Below are positions 7,541 to 15,464 of a stretch of DNA of 44,442 nt, piece by piece. The stretch spans positions 1-44,442 of the forward strand of contig CAKZXA010000091.1 in NCBI GenBank assembly GCA_937922045.1. Reading direction: 5' to 3'. Position 1 is the stretch's first letter; each line of letters opens with the position of its first letter. The DNA is from an uncultured Acidimicrobiales bacterium (lineage in GTDB: Bacteria; Actinomycetota; Acidimicrobiia; Acidimicrobiales; SZUA-35). Made by a program: the position numbers and the translations under genes. The notes beneath the pieces are model-generated. The model searched no databases. It was not told where the DNA came from and worked only from the letters and a program-made list of their open reading frames with translations.

Positions 7541-10026
7541 CCAGCGTCGAACCAACGGAGGCGGTCACCGGCATTCCGTTCGTACTGAACGGAACGGCGG
7601 TCGAGGCCAACGAGGGTGAGCTTCTGATCGAGGCCTGTGAACGCAACGGTGTTCACATCCCGCGCTTCTGCTATCACAACCGGATGAAGCCTGTCGGCAT
7701 GTGCCGGATGTGCCTTGTCGAGGTCGACGGTGGGCGCGGCCCGGCCCTGCAGCCCAGCTGCATGCTTCCGGTGACGCCGGATATGAAGGTCGAGACCGAG
7801 TCCGAGCCCACAAAGAAGGCTCAGGATGGGGTTCTCGAGTTTCTGCTGGCCAACCATCCGCTCGATTGCCCGGTGTGCGACAAGGGTGGAGAGTGTCCTC
7901 TCCAAGACAACGCTTACGCCTTCGGCGCTGGCGAAACCCGCTTTGTCGAGGAAAAGCGTCATTACGAAAAGCCGATTCCGATCAGCGACCTCGTACAGCT
8001 CGATCGTGAGCGCTGCATCCTCTGTGATCGCTGCACCCGTTTCGCGTCAGAGGTGGCAGACGATCCTCTCATTCATTTCATCGATCGAGGATCGCAGACG
8101 CAGGTCAACACCTTCCCCGACCACCCTTTCTCCTCCTACTTCAGTGGCAACACGGTGCAGATCTGCCCGGTTGGCGCACTGACGGCCACCCCCTACCGCT
8201 TCAAGGCTCGTCCTTGGGATCTCGACGCCATCGAGTCCACCGCTGCCGCTGATACCAGTGGTGCTCGCGTGGTGCTCCAAGCAAGCCAGAACGAGCTGGT
8301 TCGCACACTTGGCGTAGACTCCGAGGCCGTCAACTGGAGCTGGCTTTCAGACAAGGATCGTTTCTACTACGAGGCCACGAACTCGCCGGATCGCGTCACC
8401 GAACCGCTGATTCGTGATGGTGGCGAGCTGAAGCCGACTCGCTGGGGCAACGCCATGCGGGCCGCAGCGCGTGCTCTTCGCATCGACCCAGAACGAGTGG
8501 CCGCTATCGGTGGAGCCCGGCTCACACTCGAAAGCCAGTACGCCTGGGCCAAGCTGCTCAAGGGTGTGCTCGGCACCGACCACGTCGACGCTCAGCTTGG
8601 CGACTCCCTCCCGGCCGCACTCACGCTCGGCCTGCCCCGGACGACCATCGCTGAGGCCTGCGCCCCCGGTCAGATCATCGTCTTGATGGGGCCCGATCCT
8701 AAAGAGGTCGCTCCCACGCTCTATATTCGTCTCCGCCACGCGGTGGTGGAGGACGGAGCGACGCTGATCGAGATCACGCCTCGCGCTACCAGCCTGTCGA
8801 AGTACGCCACCCTGCGTCTGCAGACCGCTCCCGGCACCGTAGGCCAGGTGTTGTCGGCCTTGGCCGACGGCCAGCTCGATACGAATGTTGGAACGGTGCA
8901 AGCCCCCGAGCTGGAAAGGGCCCATCAACTACTGACCGGTGACCGACAGGTCAGCGTTGTCTTTGGTCGGGCTAATCTGGCCGAGTCGGCTCGATACAGT
9001 GCCGATGCGCTCGGCGGCATGCGAAGGCTCGTACCCAACGCTGGCTATCTACCTCTACTGCGTCGTTCGAATATCCATGGCGCACTCGAGATGGGCCTCA
9101 CTCCGGGCTTCCTTCCCGGCGGCGCTCGCAACCGTGGTGGTCTCGTCGACAAGTGGCCATCGACGCCTGAGTTCGAAGGTCACGACACCGACGCCATCTT
9201 GAAGGCAGCGGCCCAAGGAGAGATCGACACGCTCGTGCTCCTCGGTGCCGACCCGCTCGGCGATTTCCCCGACTCGACGTTGGCTGAAGCGGCCTTCGCC
9301 AACATCAAAACCCTCATCGCGGTCGACGGCCTGCTCAACACCTCGTCAGCGCGGGCCACCATCGTGCTGCCAGCTGCTCTTTTCGGCGAAGAGGACGGCA
9401 CGTTCTGCAACCTCGAAGGTCGGCTCAGCCCGATCCGGGCCAAGGTCACGCCTCCCGGCCTGGCTCGGCCCGATTGGGTGATCGCCGCCGACCTCTCGCA
9501 CGCGATTGGACCCGAGCTTGGCTACACCACGCTCGAGGAGCTCCGCAGCCAGATGCGAGCCACTGTGCCAGCCCTCGACGACGTCGATTGGGACGAGATC
9601 GACGGGGCCGATGATGGTCCACTCTTCCGGCCTGAACGAAACTGGGAGCTGGAGTTCGGCGATCCGGCTCAGATGCCACCAACATCGAGCTACGGCTACC
9701 GGCTTGTCGTCGATCACAAGCTTTGGGATCTGGGAACGATGTCGCAACACTCGGCGTCACTCGCAAACCTGGCGGGCCCCGCCGTGCTGCGTCTCTCGCC
9801 AAACGACATTCAACTTCTCGACCTCGCTGATCGCCAGCAGGTAACGGTCGATCTTGGCGAGGAATCCTGGGAGCTACCGTTTGTAGCCGATCCTCAGGTT
9901 GCACCCCGCACCGCCTGGATTCCGGCTCGCCTCCCCGGCTTCGATGTGAGAGAGCTCTTGTCGGCTGGTCGATCCATCACCAATCTGCGCCTTCGCACCG
10001 GGGAGGTTCCTGCAGATGTTGAGTAG
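7537..10026 (+). CDS. nuoG: NADH-quinone oxidoreductase subunit G, lacking the N7 cysteines (operon 1)
   Basis: 75-kDa-type iron-sulfur subunit that wires electrons from NuoF to NuoI. The 829 residues hold an N-terminal [2Fe-2S] domain (CYHN...MCRMC, then QPSC), the His/Cys motif for N5 (HPLDCPVCDKGGECPLQD), the N4 motif (CILCDRC with a later QICPVGALT), and a molybdopterin-oxidoreductase-like C-terminal domain. Many bacterial NuoG proteins have C-x2-C-x3-C after an EST sequence to hold the off-path cluster N7; here that stretch reads ESTAAADTSGARV with no cysteine, and the downstream WLCDKGRF-type cysteine is serine (WLSDKDRF). It overlaps nuoF by 4 bp and nuoH by 11 bp. Confidence 0.96.
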   Translation: MTSVEPTEAVTGIPFVLNGTAVEANEGELLIEACERNGVHIPRFCYHNRMKPVGMCRMCLVEVDGGRGPALQPSCMLPVTPDMKVETESEPTKKAQDGVLEFLLANHPLDCPVCDKGGECPLQDNAYAFGAGETRFVEEKRHYEKPIPISDLVQLDRERCILCDRCTRFASEVADDPLIHFIDRGSQTQVNTFPDHPFSSYFSGNTVQICPVGALTATPYRFKARPWDLDAIESTAAADTSGARVVLQASQNELVRTLGVDSEAVNWSWLSDKDRFYYEATNSPDRVTEPLIRDGGELKPTRWGNAMRAAARALRIDPERVAAIGGARLTLESQYAWAKLLKGVLGTDHVDAQLGDSLPAALTLGLPRTTIAEACAPGQIIVLMGPDPKEVAPTLYIRLRHAVVEDGATLIEITPRATSLSKYATLRLQTAPGTVGQVLSALADGQLDTNVGTVQAPELERAHQLLTGDRQVSVVFGRANLAESARYSADALGGMRRLVPNAGYLPLLRRSNIHGALEMGLTPGFLPGGARNRGGLVDKWPSTPEFEGHDTDAILKAAAQGEIDTLVLLGADPLGDFPDSTLAEAAFANIKTLIAVDGLLNTSSARATIVLPAALFGEEDGTFCNLEGRLSPIRAKVTPPGLARPDWVIAADLSHAIGPELGYTTLEELRSQMRATVPALDDVDWDEIDGADDGPLFRPERNWELEFGDPAQMPPTSSYGYRLVVDHKLWDLGTMSQHSASLANLAGPAVLRLSPNDIQLLDLADRQQVTVDLGEESWELPFVADPQVAPRTAWIPARLPGFDVRELLSAGRSITNLRLRTGEVPADVE

Positions 10027-11350
10027 GTCCGCCTCGCTGACCAACGGCCACTTCTTCAACGCGGTTTTGGCCGCTGGCGATCCCTATTTGGGCGATGGCT
10101 CGGTCGACCTGGGCGACGTGATCCTGGCTATCGCCAAGGCCATCATCGCCTTCGTCGTGCTGCTAGTAGCGGTCATGTTGATGGTCTGGTTCGAACGCAA
10201 GGTGGTCAGCCGCCTTCAGAACCGCATCGGCCCTAACGTTGCCGGTCCGTTCGGGATCTTGCAGACATTGGCCGACGGCATCAAGCTTTTCTTCAAGGAA
10301 GACATCATCCCGACCAGAGCTGATCGCTTCGTCTTTCAGCTCGCCCCGTACCTGGCTCTGGTTCCAGCCTTCTTGACCTTCACGATCATTCCGATCGCTG
10401 GCGATTTCTCCGATGGTCAGAACGGGGCGGTCACCATTTTCGGCCGGGAAACGTTCGTGCAGGTCGCTGATCTGCCGGTTGGGATCCTCTTCTTCTTGGC
10501 CATGAGCTCCCTCGCCGTGTACGGCATCATGCTGGCTGGCTGGTCATCAGGCTCGAAGTACCCGCTGCTTGGTTCGGTTCGAGCCTCTGCCCAAGCCATT
10601 TCTTATGAGGCCGCTCTCGGCTTGTCTCTCGCCTCGGTGTTGTTGGTGGCCGGGTCGCTCAGCACGAACGAGATCGTGCAGGCCCAGGCCGGCGAGGGTT
10701 TCGGTGGGATCATTCCCCGCTGGAACCTGATCGTGACGGGGCTCATCCCGTTCGTGGTGTTCGTCATTTCGGGAACGGCCGAATTGAACCGGCCGCCGTT
10801 CGACTTCGTCGAAGCTGAGCAGGAACTCGTCGGCGGCTTCCATACCGAGTATTCGTCGATCCGCTTCTCTCTGTTTTTCCTGGCTGAGTTCATGAACACG
10901 GTGACCATGTCGGCCATCATCGTCACCTTGTTCCTCGGTGGCCCGGCCGGCCCTAACTTCGGCTTCCTTCCAGGGTGGCTGTGGGGCTTCGTCTGGTTCT
11001 TCCTGAAGCTGTTGATCTTCCTGTTCATGTTTGTGTGGTTCCGGGCCACGTTGCCTCGCCTGCGCTATGACCAGCTGATGGATCTTGGCTGGAAGGTGCT
11101 CATCCCACTCTCGCTGGCCTGGCTGTTGCTGTTGGCCGCCATTCGCCAAGCTCGTAACGGGGTCTGGGAGTATGGAGGCAGTGCCTTCAACTCAACACTA
11201 TTGGCCTTGGCCATCGGTACTGGCCTAACCGTTATCGGTGTTGGACTTCTTGGCTTGGCCATTCGCTCGGCTCGTGATGAACGCTTGCGTGCGGCCGGAC
11301 TGGTCGCCGTTGCTGGCGTGTCCGATTCCGGACTTGAGGGAGAGGACTAG
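10016..11350 (+). CDS. nuoH: NADH-quinone oxidoreductase subunit H (operon 1)
   Basis: Membrane subunit that forms the quinone tunnel entry with NuoB and NuoD. The 444 residues carry FERKVVSRLQNRIGPN and the acidic loop FKEDIIPTRADRFVF, then FDFVEAEQELVGGFHTEYS, all highly conserved in the family. Usual length is 320-350; the surplus is a C-terminal extension with an extra hydrophobic segment (roughly residues 385-410) and a 30-residue tail, a form I associate with actinobacterial NuoH. ATG 10016 lies inside the end of nuoG. The NuoH2 paralogue is about 90 residues shorter. Confidence 0.96.
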   Translation: MLSRSASLTNGHFFNAVLAAGDPYLGDGSVDLGDVILAIAKAIIAFVVLLVAVMLMVWFERKVVSRLQNRIGPNVAGPFGILQTLADGIKLFFKEDIIPTRADRFVFQLAPYLALVPAFLTFTIIPIAGDFSDGQNGAVTIFGRETFVQVADLPVGILFFLAMSSLAVYGIMLAGWSSGSKYPLLGSVRASAQAISYEAALGLSLASVLLVAGSLSTNEIVQAQAGEGFGGIIPRWNLIVTGLIPFVVFVISGTAELNRPPFDFVEAEQELVGGFHTEYSSIRFSLFFLAEFMNTVTMSAIIVTLFLGGPAGPNFGFLPGWLWGFVWFFLKLLIFLFMFVWFRATLPRLRYDQLMDLGWKVLIPLSLAWLLLLAAIRQARNGVWEYGGSAFNSTLLALAIGTGLTVIGVGLLGLAIRSARDERLRAAGLVAVAGVSDSGLEGED

Positions 11351-11352
11351 CC

Positions 11353-12027
11353 ATGGGATATCTCGAAGGCTTTGCCGTCACATTGCGCAAGATCGGCGAG
11401 GGCGTAACAACCCGGAGCTACCGCGGCGGCAAGGGCGGCAAGAGCGACCTGAAAGCTCCGAAGCCGGAACGCCTCCACGGTCGCCATGTGCTGAACCGTT
11501 ATGAGGACGGCATGGAGAAGTGCATCGGCTGCGAGTTATGCGCTGGTGTCTGTCCCGCGAACTGCATCTATGTGCGCGGTGCCGAGAACCCGCCGGAGGA
11601 TCCCAAGTCGCCGGGCGAGCGCTTTGGCTACGTGTACCAGATCAACTATCTGCGCTGCATCCACTGCGATCTCTGCGTCGAGGCGTGCCCAACCGAGGCC
11701 ATTACCGAATCGAAACTGTTCGAGTTCTCGTTCACCAACAGAGACGACGCCATCTACACCAAAGATGAACTGCTCGTCGGTGACGACGGTAAGCCCCAGC
11801 AGCTTCCTTGGGAAGATTGGCGCGAGGGCGAAGACGAGCACACCTCGGGCTGGATGCGAGCGACCTCGCCGTCGGGCCGGGCCAGCTACGAAGGCGTTGT
11901 CGGGTGGTCAGGTGAGCTTGGCTACGGCATCCGCGACGCCGAGCTTGGGCAGAGCGCCTCTGGCGAAGACGACGAATCAGCGTCATCAAGCGATGAGGCC
12001 CATGGGGCCGAAGGAGCCGACCACTGA
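11353..12027 (+). CDS. nuoI: NADH-quinone oxidoreductase subunit I (operon 1)
   Basis: Ferredoxin-like subunit with two [4Fe-4S] clusters, N6a and N6b, passing electrons from NuoG to NuoB. The 224 residues contain CIGCELCAGVCPANC and CIHCDLCVEACPTEA, each with the C-x2-C-x2-C-x3-C-P pattern. The C-terminal 80 residues are an acidic, Ser/Asp/Glu-rich extension without known function, beyond the usual 140-180 residues. The start lies 2 bp after nuoH and the stop overlaps the nuoJ ATG. Confidence 0.97.
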   Translation: MGYLEGFAVTLRKIGEGVTTRSYRGGKGGKSDLKAPKPERLHGRHVLNRYEDGMEKCIGCELCAGVCPANCIYVRGAENPPEDPKSPGERFGYVYQINYLRCIHCDLCVEACPTEAITESKLFEFSFTNRDDAIYTKDELLVGDDGKPQQLPWEDWREGEDEHTSGWMRATSPSGRASYEGVVGWSGELGYGIRDAELGQSASGEDDESASSSDEAHGAEGADH

Positions 12028-12614
12028 TGGTAGATATCATCGTTTTCCTCATCTCGGCTGCCATCATCCTCGGTGGCGCCGCTGGCGTTATTGCCTCAAA
12101 CCACCCGGTGCACGCAGCCCTTTCACTCGTCGCCACCTTCTTTGGTGTCGCTGTTCTGTTCGTCCAACAGTCAGCCCACTTTTTGGCCCTCGTCCAGGTG
12201 GTGGTTTATGCCGGCGCCATTGTGGTGCTGTTCCTGTTTGTCATCATGTTGCTCGGTGTCGACGAGACCGAAGACCTCACCGTTGAACCGCTCGGCGGTC
12301 AGCGGCAGCTCGCTGGCATCCTCGGCGTACTCGTCCTCGGCCTTATCCTCGGTGGCCTGTTTGTCGCCGGGCCAGGCGGGGACCGCGGCGCATTGGCCCT
12401 CACCGGTCAACAGTCGAAGACCTTGCCAATCGAGCTCGACGAGTCGGAATCCGACGTCCAGCTCTTGGCCGAAGATCTATTCACCCGCAATGTCGTGGCC
12501 TTTGAGGCCACCGCCTTATTGCTCACCATTGCCACCGTGGGTGCGGTGGTGTTGGTTCGCAACCAGGGCGGCGAAGACGTGGTGGTCGACGAACCAGGAA
12601 CGGCAAGCGCCTGA
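12027..12614 (+). CDS. nuoJ: NADH-quinone oxidoreductase subunit J (operon 1)
   Basis: Membrane subunit of the E-channel region (ND6-type). The 195 residues have five hydrophobic segments; the third carries the conserved VQVVVYAGAIVVLFLFVIMLLG, including the pi-bulge region. A hydrophilic loop of about 35 residues precedes the last segment, and the tail is acidic. ATG 12027 overlaps the nuoI TGA. A 143-bp gap follows before nuoK, largely filled by a 40-codon ORF. Confidence 0.96.
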   Translation: MVDIIVFLISAAIILGGAAGVIASNHPVHAALSLVATFFGVAVLFVQQSAHFLALVQVVVYAGAIVVLFLFVIMLLGVDETEDLTVEPLGGQRQLAGILGVLVLGLILGGLFVAGPGGDRGALALTGQQSKTLPIELDESESDVQLLAEDLFTRNVVAFEATALLLTIATVGAVVLVRNQGGEDVVVDEPGTASA

Positions 12615-12644
12615 TTGGCCGGACGGCCAGAGGTTAGGGAGATC

Positions 12645-12767
12645 ATGGGAAAATTCGGGAGAGAGGCACTTGTGCCGGTGCGCGAGGCAGCGTCGACTGA
12701 CGTCGCCCTATTCAGCGCGGCATTGAGTGATGAGATCGACAACGAGGTGATGCTGTCGTGGAGGTAA
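12645..12767 (+). CDS. Small ORF between nuoJ1 and nuoK1, 40 codons
   Basis: An ATG at 12645 preceded by AGGGAG opens a 40-codon frame that ends TAA at 12765-12767 and overlaps the nuoK GTG by 10 bp. The predicted peptide is hydrophilic to amphipathic, begins MGKFGREALV and ends EVMLSWR, with no transmembrane segment. The ribosome-binding site and the overlap with nuoK suggest it is translated, at least to couple nuoK to nuoJ. I do not recognise the peptide, and a 40-codon frame can occur by chance. Confidence 0.4.
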   Translation: MGKFGREALVPVREAASTDVALFSAALSDEIDNEVMLSWR

Positions 12768-13063
12768 CCGCCACCTGGTATCTGATTTTGAGCGCCCTGT
12801 TGTTCACGATGGGACTTGTCGGTCTCCTCGTCCGTCGCAACCCACTCATCATGTTCATGTGCGTCGAACTGATGCTGAACGCCGTCAATATCAGCTTTGT
12901 CGCCTTCTCTGGTGCGCTCAATGATGTAGCCGGGCGTACCGCAGTGTTTTTCGTACTCGTCGTGGCTGCCGCTGAAGTGGTGGTGGGGTTGTCGCTGGTC
13001 GTCGCTTTGATGCGTCGCCGGCCTACCTTGACCGCCGACGACCTGACCGCGCTCAGAGGCTGA
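12758..13063 (+). CDS. nuoK: NADH-quinone oxidoreductase subunit K (operon 1)
   Basis: ND4L-type membrane subunit with three transmembrane helices and two conserved membrane glutamates used in proton transfer. The 101 residues show MFMCVELMLNAVNISF and VVAAAEVVVGLSLVVAL, each with its Glu. The start is GTG 12758, with GAGGTGA about 9 nt upstream; an ATG at 12808 would delete the first helix. The stop is 13 bp before nuoL1, with GGGGGAGGA between. Confidence 0.96.
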   Translation: MEVTATWYLILSALLFTMGLVGLLVRRNPLIMFMCVELMLNAVNISFVAFSGALNDVAGRTAVFFVLVVAAAEVVVGLSLVVALMRRRPTLTADDLTALRG

Positions 13064-13076
13064 GGGGGAGGAATCG

Positions 13077-15464
13077 ATGGAACAAGTACTCGACGCCGCC
13101 TGGCTCATTCCCGCATCGCCCCTGCTCGGCTTTGTGTTGCTCGTGTTGTTTGGGCGCAAGATGGGCGAACCGTTCGCGGGGATTCTGGCCACCTTGGCTT
13201 CGCTTGGCGCCTTTATCGCATCGGTGGTGATGTTCTTCGGCCTGCGTTCGCTTCCAGCCGCTGAACGTTTCCATATTCAAACCCTGTTCGAGTGGATCAG
13301 CTCGGGAAGCTTTTCGGTGGACGCCGGGCTTCTGGTCGATCCCTTGTCGATCACGATGTGTCTGTTCATCACCGGTGTCGGCACCCTGATCCACCTGTAC
13401 TCGATCGGTTACATGCATGGTGATGAGAACTTCTCGAAGTTCTTCATCTACCTGAACCTGTTCATCACCTCGATGCTCCTGCTGGTGTTGGGCGACAATC
13501 TGCTCCTCACCTTCCTCGGCTGGGAAGGTGTTGGTGCCTGCTCCTACCTGCTGATCTCGTTCTGGTTTACCGATGAGGGCAACGCCTCGGCTGGCAAGAA
13601 GGCGTTTGTCACCAACCGGGTTGGCGACTTCGGGTTCATGCTCGCAAGCTTTCTGGTCTTCGTTTCGATCGGTTCGATCAACTACGACGACATCGTGGCC
13701 CACGCCGGCGATATCTCGTCGAACACCGCCACCCTGATCGTGGTGTTGTTCCTCCTGGCCGCTACGGGCAAGTCGGCCCAGCTGCCTCTGTTTGTCTGGC
13801 TGCCAGACGCCATGGCTGGCCCAACGCCAGTCTCGGCCCTGATCCACGCCGCCACCATGGTCACCTCGGGTGTGTTCCTGCTCACCCGCCTGAATCCACT
13901 GCTGGCCGCGGCCGATGTGTGGACGAGTGGTCTGATCGCCTGGGTCGGTGCTATCACCGCCCTGTTCGCGGCCACGATCGCGGTGGCTCAGAACGACATC
14001 AAGAAGGTGTTGGCCTACTCGACGATCTCTCAGCTTGGCTACCTCTTCTTGGCTGTTGGTGTGGGCGGCTATGTGGCCGCCATCTTCCATATGATCACTC
14101 ACGCCTTCTTCAAGGCCCTTCTGTTCCTCGGCTCCGGGTCGGTCATCCACGGCCTGCACGACGAGCAGGACATGCGCCGTATGGGTGGGCTTCAGAAGCT
14201 CATGCCGGTTACCGCATTCACCTTCATCATCGGCTGGCTTGCCATCGCCGGTGTACCTCCTTTCGCCGGATTCTGGTCGAAGGATGAGATCCTGCTCTAC
14301 GCCTGGAACGCAGACGGCATCGGGGGCAAAGGCCTTTGGGTTATCGGTCTCATCACCGCCCTGCTCACCGCTTTCTACATGACCCGCCAGGTCATCCTTA
14401 CCTTCTGGGGTCGGACCCGCTTCTTCGATGCCACGAGCGAGGAGATCGACCTCGCCTGGGACGCTCGTCTTGCCGGGGTCGGCGCTGATGTGGCTACCGC
14501 GCAGGAGGCTCGCGAGAAGGTACTAGCCGGTGTCGACAAGGCCCACGACGATGTGGCCAAGAAGACTGACGCTCTGGCCAAGGCCGAGGAGAAGCTGACC
14601 GAAGCCTCGGCCGCGCTGGCAGCTTCGACCGAAGCTGACGATGGCCACGACAAGCTCGTGAAGGCGTTCGACAAGGCCACCAAGGCCGTACCGAAAGCTG
14701 AAGAAGCGATCACCAAGGCCGAAGACAAGGTCACCGCTGCGGTGGCGGCTGTCGCCGATGCCGATGATGCGATAAAGGTTGCGCACGGGCGAGGCTCCGA
14801 GCTTGAGTCCGAACGCGCCTTGGCGCCGAAGCCTCCTGAGTACGTCACCGCCCGCACCGAGGCGGTCGATGTCTCCGATCTCGACGACGCAATGCCCGCG
14901 TCGTATCGGGATCGTCAGGAGTATCACCCCCATGAGTCGCCGCTGACGATGACGTTACCGCTCATCGTGCTCGCCGGCTTAGCCGTGGTTGCTGGTGGTT
15001 TGAACCTGCCGTTCACGTCTGATCTTCACTTCTTAGGTCATTGGCTTGAGCCCTCGTTGTTCGGCAACGAGGCGCATCTGACGTCGCCTTCTTCCACCAA
15101 ATGGGCGCTGGCCGTTATCGCCATCACCGTCGGGCTGGTGGCGATCGCCGCCGCCTTTGCCGTCTACTTGCGGGGTCGTCGTGACCCGGCAACGATCGAG
15201 GCTCGCACCCTGGCTCATGGCTGGTTCGTCGACGAGTCGTACGCCAATTTCTTCGGCGGTCCCGGCCGCCGATTCTTTGACCTGCTCGCCTGGTTCGATC
15301 GCAGCGTGGTCGACGGAGGGGTCAAGGGGGTTGCCACTTCAGCGACCGGTGTCGGACGCTTGTTCCAGCTCCTGCAACCCGGCTTCGTCCGCAGCTACGG
15401 GGCCATGCTGACCCTTGGCTCGGTCGTCACGATGGCCTGGTTCCTCGGAAGGATGTTCCTGTGA
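13077..15464 (+). CDS. nuoL: NADH-quinone oxidoreductase subunit L with a coiled-coil-like insertion (operon 1)
   Basis: Antiporter-like proton-pumping subunit at the far end of the membrane arm. The 795 residues contain LLLTFLGWEGVGACSYLLI, the lysine-helix motif KVLAYSTISQLGYLF, HAFFKALLFLGSGSVIHG and PPFAGFWSKDEIL. Usual length is 610-650. The surplus is one hydrophilic insertion at roughly residues 450-610 (14420-14925), between TFWGRTRFF and EYHPHESPLTM, rich in Ala, Lys, Glu and Asp with a heptad-like pattern. The C-terminal lateral-helix part is retained (HGWFVDESYANFFGG onward). A Shine-Dalgarno GGGGGAGGA precedes ATG 13077, and the stop overlaps the nuoM GTG. Confidence 0.95.
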   Translation: MEQVLDAAWLIPASPLLGFVLLVLFGRKMGEPFAGILATLASLGAFIASVVMFFGLRSLPAAERFHIQTLFEWISSGSFSVDAGLLVDPLSITMCLFITGVGTLIHLYSIGYMHGDENFSKFFIYLNLFITSMLLLVLGDNLLLTFLGWEGVGACSYLLISFWFTDEGNASAGKKAFVTNRVGDFGFMLASFLVFVSIGSINYDDIVAHAGDISSNTATLIVVLFLLAATGKSAQLPLFVWLPDAMAGPTPVSALIHAATMVTSGVFLLTRLNPLLAAADVWTSGLIAWVGAITALFAATIAVAQNDIKKVLAYSTISQLGYLFLAVGVGGYVAAIFHMITHAFFKALLFLGSGSVIHGLHDEQDMRRMGGLQKLMPVTAFTFIIGWLAIAGVPPFAGFWSKDEILLYAWNADGIGGKGLWVIGLITALLTAFYMTRQVILTFWGRTRFFDATSEEIDLAWDARLAGVGADVATAQEAREKVLAGVDKAHDDVAKKTDALAKAEEKLTEASAALAASTEADDGHDKLVKAFDKATKAVPKAEEAITKAEDKVTAAVAAVADADDAIKVAHGRGSELESERALAPKPPEYVTARTEAVDVSDLDDAMPASYRDRQEYHPHESPLTMTLPLIVLAGLAVVAGGLNLPFTSDLHFLGHWLEPSLFGNEAHLTSPSSTKWALAVIAITVGLVAIAAAFAVYLRGRRDPATIEARTLAHGWFVDESYANFFGGPGRRFFDLLAWFDRSVVDGGVKGVATSATGVGRLFQLLQPGFVRSYGAMLTLGSVVTMAWFLGRMFL

